Part shown: positions 56,031-63,844 of the stretch, piece by piece | How the letters are laid out: each line of letters starts with the position of its first letter | Position numbering within the stretch: position 1 is the stretch's first letter | Source of the DNA: Pollutimonas subterranea | GTDB lineage: Bacteria; Pseudomonadota; Gammaproteobacteria; Burkholderiales; Burkholderiaceae_B | Assembly: GCF_002849655.1 (NCBI RefSeq) | Contig: NZ_PDNW01000007.1 | Span: 1 to 64,000, forward strand | Direction: 5' to 3' | DNA: 64,000 bases | Notes under the pieces: generated by a model | Told to the model about the DNA's origin: nothing | Seen by the model: the letters and a program-made list of their open reading frames with translations, nothing else | Databases searched by the model: none | Made by a program: the position numbers and the translations under genes

Positions 56031-56242
56031 GGAGCCTCCTCGGATACGTGCTGTTGATCGGATGGACGACAGCATGTCCGCGCAGGGAGAACTCGACAGC
56101 AAGGAAGCGGAACGGGATGGACACCGATTTGTGTGGACGACAGGAAAACGCCGCCCGCAGCGGTGTGGGCAGGTCGCTGCGGAAGGCGTTACGGAAGCGT
56201 CGTGTCGGGAGGGCGACTGGAAGCCGATGGACGTCGATGACG

Positions 56243-56259
56243 CTATCCCCAGGGGATAA
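56243..56259. repeat. Palindrome copy 1 of 3 (topB-ssb gap)
   Basis: CTATCCCC-A-GGGGATAA, with the inner TATCCCCAGGGGATA perfectly palindromic. It is in the 280-nt gap between ssb and topB, 213 nt before the topB start. Nearly identical sequences lie at 58235-58251 and 59270-59286. The rest of the gap 56031-56310 shows no gene. Confidence 0.7.
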
Positions 56260-56310
56260 CTGGTGCATGGCGGGCGGTTGACGGTTGCTACAGCCGCCCT
56301 CGAAGGACAT

Positions 56311-56694
56311 CTATTGGCCGGCGGCCGGCTTGGTGCCGAGCACCACCGCCTCGACGCGATACGGCAGGATGCCCACACGCCTGGCCTCGATCTTGAACGT
56401 GACCCGTTCGTTCTCGTCGGCATCCTCCCACTCGTCGCGCACCGTGCGGCCATCGACCAGTACGCGCATGCCTTTCTGGTAGAGACTGGCCCAGTGCTCG
56501 GCATCGCGATGCCACAGTTCCACCGGCGCCCAAAAGCCGCCGCGGTCCTCGTATTCACCGTCCTTCTTCGGCACCGGGTTGTCGAAGTAGACGTTCAGGC
56601 GCAGCAGACGCCGCGGTTCGTCGTTGCCGTTGGTGAACTCGCGGTACTCGGGCGCAGAACCGATGTTGCCTTCGCCGCTGAAATGCGTGCTCAT
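56311..56694 (-). CDS. ssb: Single-stranded DNA-binding protein of the ICE
   Basis: A 127-residue OB-fold protein, MSTHFSGEGNIGSAPEYREF, then RLLRLNVYFDNPVPKK and FWAPVELWHRDAEHWASLYQKGMRVLVDGRTV. It should coat single-stranded DNA during rolling-circle replication and transfer. It lacks the acidic C-terminal tail of chromosomal SSB and ends GTKPAAGQ, as seen in other ICE versions, so interaction with host replication proteins may differ. ATG at 56694 overlaps the DUF3158 stop by 4 nt. Confidence 0.87.
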   Translation of the reverse strand: MSTHFSGEGNIGSAPEYREFTNGNDEPRRLLRLNVYFDNPVPKKDGEYEDRGGFWAPVELWHRDAEHWASLYQKGMRVLVDGRTVRDEWEDADENERVTFKIEARRVGILPYRVEAVVLGTKPAAGQ

Positions 56695-57258
56695 GGTGCC
56701 TCCTGTCGCGTGGTGGGTTGGATCGAAACGCCGTGCCCGTGGTGGACACGGCGCAGGTAGACCGCCTCGGCCTGGGACATCTTGTCGGCGCATTCCAGGG
56801 CCTGGCGGGCAATGCTGTGAGTCAGGCTGATCTGCATGTTCAGCGCGATGCGCTGCAGCTCCATCGCGTAGAGATCGTCGACCAGGCGATCGGGCGTGGA
56901 CGGGCTGGCGATGAGGTGCTGCCACAGCGTCACACCCATGCTGGACCGGTCGAGGTTGCGCCAGCGCAGGAAGGTCGTGCCTGCGCCAGTGGTCTGCTGA
57001 GCCAGTGGTCTGCTGAGCCAGTTGCGAGCCGAGCAGGTTGAAGGGGTAGGTGCGTGCCTGCGGCAGCACTCGTCTCATCGCCAGCGCGATCAAGTCGTCG
57101 CGCAGCGCCATGCATTGGCTGGCCCAGGCCTCCAGACTTCCCTTACCTTTAAAAGGCTTCAAAAGGCCTTTTAGGTAGGCGGCGTGTTCCAGTCGCTGGA
57201 AGTCGGGCTGTTCCAGCGGCATGAAGTGTCGAGGCGCCGCGGAGGATTGCGCCGTCAT
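56691..57258 (-). pseudogene. DUF3158 protein gene, frameshifted by a 16-bp tandem duplication
   Basis: From ATG 57258 the frame encodes MTAQSSAAPRHFMPLEQPDF ... NLLGSQLAQQTTG, the N-terminal half of a DUF3158 protein. A second frame, from about 56985 to 56691, gives the C-terminal half (MGVTLWQHLIASPSTPDRL ... QAEAVYLRRV). Between them a 16-bp unit occurs twice in tandem (56985-57000, 57001-57016). Removing one copy restores a single frame of about 180 codons reading AQQTTGAGTTFLRWRN. The gene is therefore freshly broken, unless the population also contains the single-copy form. Confidence 0.85.
56985..57016. repeat. 16-bp tandem duplication in DUF3158
   Basis: GCCAGTGGTCTGCTGA occurs twice back to back with no mismatch. 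A third partial start (GCCAGT) follows. It looks like replication slippage. Sixteen bases shift the frame by one, splitting the DUF3158 gene. Reversal by slippage would restore it. Confidence 0.9.
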
Positions 57259-58112
57259 GCTGGTGCATCCCCATCGGTGGATTCGGTCGCCTTGGCGGAC
57301 TTCCTCGACCTCTTGGGTTTGTCGGGCTTGGCGGTGTCCTCGTCCGTCGCAACGGCTTCGGCCTCGTCCGCGGTTGCCGCCGGTGTGCTGGCCCTGGCCT
57401 CGGCAGGTTCGCGCTGCATGGCGGTCAGTGGAGTGCGGCGCACCAAGGGCGGCGCGAAGCGCGAGCGGTGTGTGCCTTCGAGCACCTCCTGCGGCAGCGG
57501 CCCGTATTTCTCCAGTGCGACACGCGCCGCGGCGTTGTTCGCAGCGAAGTCATCGCGCTGGGTGCCGGAATAGCGGTACTGCTGGGCCAGCGAGAACAGG
57601 CTGCGCAAGGCGTGCGCGCCATCGTTGAGCCAGCGCTCCAAGGTGCTGCGGTCGATCAGCGCCGTGTGGTGGGCCAGGATCAGCTTGCGGGCCAGGTCGT
57701 CGTAGTCGGCCAGCAGGTAGACCGCCATGAAGCCGAGCTGTGCATTCACGAACAGCGGCAGCTTCACCGGCTGCACGTTCATGTTCTCGCCCAGCGACAG
57801 CGCTGGCGGCACGTCGGCCAGGGCCTGATCCACCTGTTCGCGCAGGGTCTGCAGGCGGGTCTTGGTGTCGGCGAGCTTGTCTTCGATCCGCAACATCCAC
57901 CAGTCCGAGTACGGGTCGTCCTGCTCGGCGCCGCGCTTCATCTTGTTCATGGCGCCGATGAAGCCGTTGAGTCCGATGATGCCGGGGCGCCCCTCGGTCG
58001 GCGCACGGCCGTGCCAGATGCGCGAAGCGTGGTGCGTGTGCAGCGTCAGCGACATCGCGCTGCGCAGCGATCCGAGATTCAGTTGCAGGGGTTCTGTGCG
58101 TTCGTTGGCCAT
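57255..58112 (-). CDS. TIGR03761 (PFL_4669-like) ICE protein
   Basis: A 285-residue cytoplasmic protein with the family segments SLTLHTHHASRIWHGRAP, GIIGLNGFIGAMNKMKRGAEQDDPYSDWWMLRIE and FVNAQLGFMAVYLLADYDDLARK. A long, low-complexity acidic and basic C-terminal tail (from about 235, KPDKPKRSRKSAK) may contact DNA. The family is found in the maintenance region of PFGI-1-type elements; the exact role is not known. Its start overlaps nothing upstream; a palindrome copy lies 123 nt before it. DUF3158 follows with a 4-nt overlap. Confidence 0.87.
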   Translation of the reverse strand: MANERTEPLQLNLGSLRSAMSLTLHTHHASRIWHGRAPTEGRPGIIGLNGFIGAMNKMKRGAEQDDPYSDWWMLRIEDKLADTKTRLQTLREQVDQALADVPPALSLGENMNVQPVKLPLFVNAQLGFMAVYLLADYDDLARKLILAHHTALIDRSTLERWLNDGAHALRSLFSLAQQYRYSGTQRDDFAANNAAARVALEKYGPLPQEVLEGTHRSRFAPPLVRRTPLTAMQREPAEARASTPAATADEAEAVATDEDTAKPDKPKRSRKSAKATESTDGDAPA

Positions 58113-58234
58113 GGGAGCGACTCGCGGTGAAGGGGCGAGTCGCCAGCATCGGCATCGGCCGGAAGGCTGTCAGTCAACAAACCGCAGCCCATGCGCGCCC
58201 GGTTTTGTTCCGCACGGAAGGCTGTGAGTGCCGG

Positions 58235-58251
58235 CTATCCCCTGGGGATAG
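58235..58251. repeat. Palindrome copy 2 of 3 (TIGR03761-LOTUS gap)
   Basis: CTATCCCC-T-GGGGATAG, a perfect 8-bp inverted repeat around one base, located 123 nt before the TIGR03761 start in the 189-nt gap after the LOTUS gene. About 20 bp to its left is GGAAGGCTGTGAGTGCCGG, resembling GGAAGGGTGTCTGTTCCAG beside copy 3, so similarity reaches beyond the palindrome. Confidence 0.75.
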
Positions 58252-58301
58252 CTAGGCGAAGTTGTTCGCGGCTCGCGCGGAGGTGAGACCGCGTTGCGGG
58301 G

Positions 58302-59162
58302 CTATGCCTCGCGAGGTCTGTACCAGGCGGCCCGTTGCCCCTCCACCTCACGGTAGCGAAGCTCGAACAGGCGGCACTCGTGCACCACCTGCCGCCAACT
58401 GCTGCAGCCGTACTTGGCTGGAAGCTGCTCGGGATGCCGGTCCGCGATCCAGCGGCCAGCGGCGACGATGGGTGTCCAGCCCTCGACGGCCAACTGCGCG
58501 GCGGCCTCGCGCAGCGCGCGAACGATGCCGGCGGCCGGCCAGTCCACCGTGCCGTCCGGCGCGATGCCATTGACCACCAGGTCGTGGAACACATCCGACT
58601 GGACGAACTCCGCTGCCAGGCGCCGCGCCTGATCCATGTGCTCGGCCCAGCCGCGCAGCTGCTCGAAGTGTTGATCGATGCGCGTGTAGGCGGAACCGAG
58701 TTCGTCCTGTGCAGCGCGGCACCCGTCCACGGTCCATAGATCGTGCTGGTCGATGAAGTGGTGCACCAAGGTGTTGCGCAGCGAGACCAGGTCTTTGAGG
58801 TCGGCCTGGGTCTTGGCGTAGTCCTGCGCAGACAGGCTCAGTTGCACGCGCGTGCGAAAGGAAATCACGTCGCCGGGAAGATCGTCGTCGCGTTCCTTGC
58901 CACCATTTCCATCGGTGACGACATACGAACCAAACAGTTGTCCGACCAACGTGCCCAGGGTCTTGGTCGCGGCATCTTCGATCCGCGCTGCGCGAATGGC
59001 CTCCTGCGAATGCGCCGGGCCTGAAATCTCGTGGTGCGCCACGATGGCTTTCATGAGGCGCTCGTATTGTTGAAGGCGCAACAGGCACCTGCCCAGCAAG
59101 CGCTGAACGTCTCGCTGTAGTGGTTGCAGTGCGTTTGTGACGGGGGAAGTCGTCATGTCCAT
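58302..59162 (-). CDS. LOTUS (OST-HTH) domain protein
   Basis: A 286-residue protein. The N-terminal two thirds is helical (LLGRCLLRLQQYERLMKAIVAHHEI, then RNTLVHHFIDQHDLWT) with no recognised enzyme motif. The C-terminal 60 residues form a LOTUS domain: EGWTPIVAAGRWIADRHPEQLPAKYGCSSWRQVVHE. LOTUS domains bind RNA, in several studied cases G-rich and G-quadruplex RNA. Start chosen at 59162; a second ATG two codons later is possible. The gene stands alone between two copies of the shared palindrome. Confidence 0.82.
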   Translation of the reverse strand: MDMTTSPVTNALQPLQRDVQRLLGRCLLRLQQYERLMKAIVAHHEISGPAHSQEAIRAARIEDAATKTLGTLVGQLFGSYVVTDGNGGKERDDDLPGDVISFRTRVQLSLSAQDYAKTQADLKDLVSLRNTLVHHFIDQHDLWTVDGCRAAQDELGSAYTRIDQHFEQLRGWAEHMDQARRLAAEFVQSDVFHDLVVNGIAPDGTVDWPAAGIVRALREAAAQLAVEGWTPIVAAGRWIADRHPEQLPAKYGCSSWRQVVHECRLFELRYREVEGQRAAWYRPREA

Positions 59163-59269
59163 CGTCGGCCGGGCTCGTGCGTGGCTGTCCTCGTCTGATT
59201 CACAGGCGACAGTTTCGCCTGTCGTTCGGCGGGCGGCAATCGAGCACGGCGGAAGGGTGTCTGTTCCAG

Positions 59270-59286
59270 CTATCCCCTGGGGATAG
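59270..59286. repeat. Palindrome copy 3 of 3 (LOTUS-STY4528 gap)
   Basis: CTATCCCC-T-GGGGATAG, identical to copy 2, located 108 nt upstream of the LOTUS gene start and 7 nt beyond the STY4528 stop codon. Another small hairpin, CAGGCG / CGCCTG around 7 nt, lies close by at about 59200-59218. Confidence 0.75.
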
Positions 59287-59292
59287 TCAACA

Positions 59293-60486
59293 TCAGCGTT
59301 CACGCAAGGCTTCTCGGAGCTGTGCCAGGTAGGCACGTGCCACCTCGGGGTCAGCCACACGGGATGCCGGCGGTGACGATGGCGCAGGTGGCGGGGGCGC
59401 TGGCGGCGCCGATGCACTTTCTCCGGCCCAGGCCTTGAACTCCCCGCGGATCGCCTTCTGGATGATGCCAAACAGGTAGCCGGCCGGGTTGCGTACCGCG
59501 CTGTTGCGGCAGCGTGCCGCCCACTCGTCGAGAACGGCCTGCCGCTGCGCCTCGTCCACCTGCTGCAGCGCCACCAGCGCGCCGGCCTGCTGTTCGTCCT
59601 TCAAGCGCAGGAAACGCTCGGGCAGCCGCAGGTTCTGCAAGACCCTCGCGCGCGGTACTGTACGTACTTCATTTATACGATCATTACGTACTGTACGGTC
59701 CTCCTTCGGAATCCGAAGAGAGCCGTCCAGCGCGGGTTTCGGCCCTGCTTCGGATTCCGAAGACGGGCGCGCGCCATTCCGAAGCAGGGCTTCCTGGCCT
59801 TCTTCGGATTCGTGGTCCGCACCCTCCTGTGGATAACTCCCCGTCGTCCAGCCATGCCGCGCCATGCGCTGTGCCAGCACCTGCAAGCGCGTCGGCAGCG
59901 TGCGCCCGCTGAGCAGCGGGTCTTCGGCGATCTCCCGCAGGGTGTTCATGCCCACGACCTGCACCGCCTTCGCCGCGTGCGTGAGCGCCTGGCTCACCAG
60001 GCCCAGGTAGTCGGGGTCGAGTTGCATCGCCTCGAAGGGCGACAGCGGTTCGTCGTGCAGCACGTAGAGGTTGCCTTGGATACGGCCGGTCTTGGGATCG
60101 CGCCGCCGCCGCACCAGGCTGAGCCAGCGCGTCAGCCGCAGCAGCGTCAAGGCGCGCGCCACGGTCTCGTGCGAGGCTTGCGCCGCGCAGGGCATGGACG
60201 CCAGATAGGGGCGGAGCTGGTCGTAGGTGGGAAAGGCAGTCACGCCGTCGTCGTTGAGCTGCAAGCGGAACACCTGCCAGGCGTTTCGCTCCAGCGGCGT
60301 CAGGCGCCGGTCGAGGAACAGCGCGCGCGGGACGCTCTCGTGCCGGTTGCCGCTGTAGAGAAAGCCGTCCTGGCTCGGCGCCGTGCCCTGCGCCGGTTCC
60401 TTCGGCTCAAGGTGCCGCAGCGCCTCGTCGAACAACATCGACAGCGCAACCGGGCCATCGCGCCGTGGTGCGCTGCCCGTGGTCAT
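59293..60486 (-). CDS. STY4528-family pathogenicity-island replication protein
   Basis: A 397-residue protein that likely initiates replication of the excised element. The N-terminal half has a winged-helix-type segment (LTPLERNAWQVFRLQLNDDG, TYDQLRPYLASMPCAAQAS HETVARALTLLRLTRWLSL). A Glu/Ser-rich linker covers about 225-270, and the C-terminal part (RNSAVRNPAGYLFGIIQKAIRGEF) is well conserved in the family. It lies 2 nt from DUF2857 and is part of the parA-to-rep operon. Function is by family assignment only. Confidence 0.8.
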   Translation of the reverse strand: MTTGSAPRRDGPVALSMLFDEALRHLEPKEPAQGTAPSQDGFLYSGNRHESVPRALFLDRRLTPLERNAWQVFRLQLNDDGVTAFPTYDQLRPYLASMPCAAQASHETVARALTLLRLTRWLSLVRRRRDPKTGRIQGNLYVLHDEPLSPFEAMQLDPDYLGLVSQALTHAAKAVQVVGMNTLREIAEDPLLSGRTLPTRLQVLAQRMARHGWTTGSYPQEGADHESEEGQEALLRNGARPSSESEAGPKPALDGSLRIPKEDRTVRNDRINEVRTVPRARVLQNLRLPERFLRLKDEQQAGALVALQQVDEAQRQAVLDEWAARCRNSAVRNPAGYLFGIIQKAIRGEFKAWAGESASAPPAPPPPAPSSPPASRVADPEVARAYLAQLREALRER

Positions 60487-60488
60487 GG

Positions 60489-61049
60489 CTACACCAGCCC
60501 CTGGTCGATCCAGTTCCGTATCGCCGACCAGATCACCGACATGGGCAGGGTCATGGCCTCGGCCAGGTCCATGGTCAGCGCCAGCATCGCCATGTCGTCG
60601 GTCAGGGCGATATGGCGCTCGGCGACGCCGGCCTTCCAGCGCTCCCACAAGGCCACGTCCTGCGCCTCGTCGAGCACCGGATGCCGGCCCTTGCGCTTGG
60701 GCAGCCCGAGGATGTCGCGGCGCAGCGCCACTTCCTGATGCGTGAGGCCGTAGAACTTGCTGACCATCTCCGTGCTCGCCCCCAGGCGCAGCATGCGGTC
60801 CACCGTGGCGATCTCCCGCTCCACGTCGTGCACCTGGCTCAGCAGCCGCTTCAACACTTCCCGGTTCACCGACACCGAGCACCACGACACCGTGGCATTC
60901 ACCAGCATGCTCACGAGTTCGGGGTGCTTCAGCGCATCCAGCTCCTCCTCGCCGAAGCCCATGGCCTTGCAGCGGCGCAACTGGCCGTTGCGCAGGTCAT
61001 GCAGGGCCTGGGCGATCACGGCCTGGTTGAGCGGGTGCGGTGCCGACAT
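60489..61049 (-). CDS. DUF2857 family protein
   Basis: A 186-residue protein starting MSAPHPLNQAVIAQALHDLRNGQL. It contains a likely helix-turn-helix (LGASTEMVSKFYGLTHQEVALRRDILGL, about 113-140) and ends with an all-helical domain (MAMLALTMDLAEAMTLPMSVIW). DUF2857 proteins lie between ParB-like and replication genes in this ICE class and are presumed DNA-binding. The gene follows ParB by 17 nt. Intact. Confidence 0.82.
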   Translation of the reverse strand: MSAPHPLNQAVIAQALHDLRNGQLRRCKAMGFGEEELDALKHPELVSMLVNATVSWCSVSVNREVLKRLLSQVHDVEREIATVDRMLRLGASTEMVSKFYGLTHQEVALRRDILGLPKRKGRHPVLDEAQDVALWERWKAGVAERHIALTDDMAMLALTMDLAEAMTLPMSVIWSAIRNWIDQGLV

Positions 61050-61066
61050 ACGGGAGCCTCCTGCGC

Positions 61067-62725
61067 TCAGGATTCCTGGCCCGCTACGCCGGCTTCCTGG
61101 TCCAGCAGCCGGCGCGCCAGACGCAGCAGACGGAACAGCTTCACCAGTGCAGCATCGCTCAGGCGTGTGGCCGAGCCGCCGTGGCCATGCAGCAGCGCCG
61201 CCAGCTCGTCGGCCAGCCGCGCGCGGTCCAATCCGTTCGCGGAGGGCGGAGCCGCACTCAGCGCATGCAGCAGGGTCAGCACCGCCCGCGCGAACGCCGG
61301 CAGCGCCTTCGCCTGGCCCACAACTGGCGCCACGCAGACGAAGCCGATGCCGCCGTCGCTGGCCTCGATGTGATCGGCTACCGCCGCTTCCCCGGCGATC
61401 TCGCGCGCGAACTGCGCGATGTGCACGCGCAGGCGATCCGGTACGTCCAGCCCCGGCTCGACGTACCAAACGTCCGAGATGGGATAGAGCCCGCCGACCT
61501 GCACGGGGATCGCGCGCAGCGCATCGGCCTCGAAGTCGGGCAGCTTGTCGCCGAGCTGGTCCGCGACCATCCGCTGGATGGACTGCAGGCGGTCGGTGGT
61601 CGGTGCCGGTGTCACGATGTGCCCTTGCAGGCGCTCGTCGCGTTGCCCGTGTTGGTCCTCCGGCGCTTCGGGCGATGCAGGCGGTGTCGCTGCTGGCGCC
61701 GCAGGCGCGACCGGCGTGGTGTCGCGCGGCACAGACGAGACGGGTGGCTGCTGAGACGCGGAGACCTGCGGGGGAGGAGCAGCAGGCACGACAGGCGCTG
61801 CAGGTGGCGTCGGCGCCGCCGGTTCGCTGGTCAGCGCACGCTGGCGGCTTTCGCTGTCGTTGATCTCCAGCGCCAGCGTGTCGTAGTCCGCCTCCAGCAA
61901 CTCGGCCATCTGGCCCACCAGCTCGTCCTGCACTCGCTGCGGCGAGAAGTCGTCCGGCTGTGTGTCGAACTGCGTCAGCACGTCCTGAAACAAGGTGGCG
62001 AAGTCCACGGCCACGGTGCGGCCCAGCGCACGCCGCTCCCAGGTGCGCTCGCACGCCTTGCGCAGCACCGCGAGCCGGTCCACCTGATGCCGGCCCAATC
62101 CGCCGTACAACAGCGTCGGGATCGCCGGCAGCAGATAGCGCACCGCATCGTTCATGCGGCTGATGTGTGACTGCGGCACCGGATAGCCGTCGGCAGTCAG
62201 CCGCCGCGCGAGTTCGCTCTGCGACAGCGCCTGGCCGCTTTCCTGCTCGTAGAACTCGCGCGCCTTCTCGATGCCCAAGGCCCGCTCGATGAAGGTCAGC
62301 CCGCCGCGCAGCTCGTTCTCGGCCAGATGTCCGGTCAGCGCCACGATTTCGCCGCGCGCCGGCCACGGGCGGAACAGGCACGCAATGCGGAAGAAGCGTT
62401 CCTCCTTGGTCTCGCTCCACAACTCGCGCAGGATCGCCAGCCGCGTATTGCCGCCGTTGCGAATGATGTAGTGCGCCTCGCCCGGCCTGCGCGTGATCGC
62501 GGGGGGCGCGTCGAGCCCGCGTTCGCGGATGGACGCCTTGATCTCCGCATAGGCCGGGTTGCGCGTCACGCGCGGGTCGTGGTCGTAGGGCCGCAACTGG
62601 TCCAGCGTCACCGCCATCGGCGTGTCGGCGATGGGGTCGCTCAAGGTCGCGGCCGAAGGGCCGCTGCGCTCGAAACCGGTGGCCAGCAGCTTGGCAGCCA
62701 TGTCCTGCGGCGTCAGCTCAGCCAC
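61067..62725 (-). CDS. ParB-like protein of PFGI-1-type ICEs (TIGR03764-like)
   Basis: A 552-residue protein in the partition position. The ParB nuclease-like domain is visible in the first third (LDQLRPYDHDPRVTRNPAYAEIKASIRERG and AHYIIRNGGNTRLAIL), then a helix-turn-helix (LSQSELARRLTADGYPVPQSHISR). A Pro/Ala-rich linker spans roughly 310-375, and a family-specific C-terminal domain follows. I chose GTG at 62725: AGGAG lies 8 nt upstream, and it overlaps the HicA-like stop by 8 nt. A longer frame starts at 62788. It likely works with ParA at a centromere-like site. Confidence 0.85.
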   Translation of the reverse strand: MAELTPQDMAAKLLATGFERSGPSAATLSDPIADTPMAVTLDQLRPYDHDPRVTRNPAYAEIKASIRERGLDAPPAITRRPGEAHYIIRNGGNTRLAILRELWSETKEERFFRIACLFRPWPARGEIVALTGHLAENELRGGLTFIERALGIEKAREFYEQESGQALSQSELARRLTADGYPVPQSHISRMNDAVRYLLPAIPTLLYGGLGRHQVDRLAVLRKACERTWERRALGRTVAVDFATLFQDVLTQFDTQPDDFSPQRVQDELVGQMAELLEADYDTLALEINDSESRQRALTSEPAAPTPPAAPVVPAAPPPQVSASQQPPVSSVPRDTTPVAPAAPAATPPASPEAPEDQHGQRDERLQGHIVTPAPTTDRLQSIQRMVADQLGDKLPDFEADALRAIPVQVGGLYPISDVWYVEPGLDVPDRLRVHIAQFAREIAGEAAVADHIEASDGGIGFVCVAPVVGQAKALPAFARAVLTLLHALSAAPPSANGLDRARLADELAALLHGHGGSATRLSDAALVKLFRLLRLARRLLDQEAGVAGQES

Positions 62726-62954
62726 GGCCGTTCTCCTGCGCCTGCCGGTCGGCGCGGCGAAGTTGCGCGCGGGCATTGCGGTCGGCACGGTGGTCGCTCG
62801 CAGTCGAGCTGGTGTAGATCGACGCGTAGCCTTGTTTCGTGAACTTCAGGTGCCCGCCGGACGTGCGCACCACGCGCCAGCCTTCGCCCAGCGCGAACTC
62901 GATCAGCGCGCGCAGCCGTTCACGGCCGCGCGCCAGTTCATGCGCGCTCGCCAT
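62718..62954 (-). CDS. HicA-like small protein between ParA and ParB
   Basis: A 78-residue protein, MASAHELARGRERLRALIEFALGE then GWRVVRTSGGHLKFTKQG. The GGH-x-K-F segment with its preceding GWxxxRT matches the dsRNA-binding-like fold of HicA, and contains the catalytic-type His. No HicB antitoxin is encoded nearby. A GGGAGGGG ribosome site precedes the ATG, which sits inside the end of parA (17-nt overlap). It may be a co-opted RNA-binding regulator rather than a toxin. Confidence 0.65.
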   Translation of the reverse strand: MASAHELARGRERLRALIEFALGEGWRVVRTSGGHLKFTKQGYASIYTSSTASDHRADRNARAQLRRADRQAQENGRG

Positions 62955-63804
62955 GGCCGGCCCCTCCCGCATCGGCCCGGCCGGTGACCAGCGCGAAGCG
63001 CTCCCGCCACGCGGGGAACAGCTCGCCAGCCAGCGTGCGCATGGTGTCCAGCGCCGCGGGCGCCGTGCGCCCAGCCGGCCGCCGGTACTCCACCCGATGC
63101 ACCGGCAATCCTCGTGTCGCAGCGCGCGGATAGGCTTCGATGGCCGGCACGTCGGTGTCCAGCACCTGCACGCCGGCCTGTTCCTGGAACACCTGTCGCA
63201 GCGCCTGCTGGACCAGCCGCGCGTTCGACGACACCGGATGCACACGGTTGATGAGCAGGCGCAGCGGCGGCGGCTCGATGCCCAGGTGCCGATACGGCGC
63301 GATGTCCTCGATCAGTTGCAGCGTGCCGCGCCGCAGCTCGCGCGCCGCGAGGATTTCCGGCGTCACCGGCGACAGCGCCAGGTCGGACGCCAGCACCGCC
63401 ATCTCCAGCAGCACGCTGCGCGCGCCCTGCGTGTCGATCAACAGCAAGTCATAGTGCGTGCGGAAGACGGGAAGCAAATGGCGCAGTCGCAGGCGCCCAT
63501 CCGGTGCGTGCAGCAGCAGCGTGTTCAGTTCGCCGCGGTCGTCGTTGGAGAGCACCAGGTCCAGGCCCGCGATCGCGGTGCGCGACACCAGTTGCTCGAT
63601 GCTCCGCTCGTTGAAGGCCAGCATCTCGTAGATGCCGCCGGGCGCGCGCACGTCCAGCGTGAAGTAGCTCGACAGCGTGGGCTGCACGTCCAGGTCCAGC
63701 AGCAGCACTCGCAGCCCGGCATCGGCGATGAAGCCGCCCAGGTTGGCCGCCGTCGTGGTCTTGCCCACGCCGCCCTTGGTCGAAATGATGGACACCACCT
63801 GCAT
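62938..63804 (-). CDS. parA: ParA-family partition ATPase
   Basis: A 288-residue deviant Walker-type ATPase needed to keep and segregate the ICE. The P-loop KGGVGKTT is at residues 10-17, switch I around DLDVQPTL (38-46) and LLIDTQGA near 105-112. Start at 63804 is supported by GAGGAGA 6-12 nt upstream. The gene order AlpA-ParA-(HicA-like)-ParB is the standard start of this maintenance operon. No lesion is visible. Confidence 0.9.
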   Translation of the reverse strand: MQVVSIISTKGGVGKTTTAANLGGFIADAGLRVLLLDLDVQPTLSSYFTLDVRAPGGIYEMLAFNERSIEQLVSRTAIAGLDLVLSNDDRGELNTLLLHAPDGRLRLRHLLPVFRTHYDLLLIDTQGARSVLLEMAVLASDLALSPVTPEILAARELRRGTLQLIEDIAPYRHLGIEPPPLRLLINRVHPVSSNARLVQQALRQVFQEQAGVQVLDTDVPAIEAYPRAATRGLPVHRVEYRRPAGRTAPAALDTMRTLAGELFPAWRERFALVTGRADAGGAGHGERA

Positions 63805-63844
63805 GAGCTTCTCCTCGTCGAATGGCATGAACCGAGAAGAAGCG

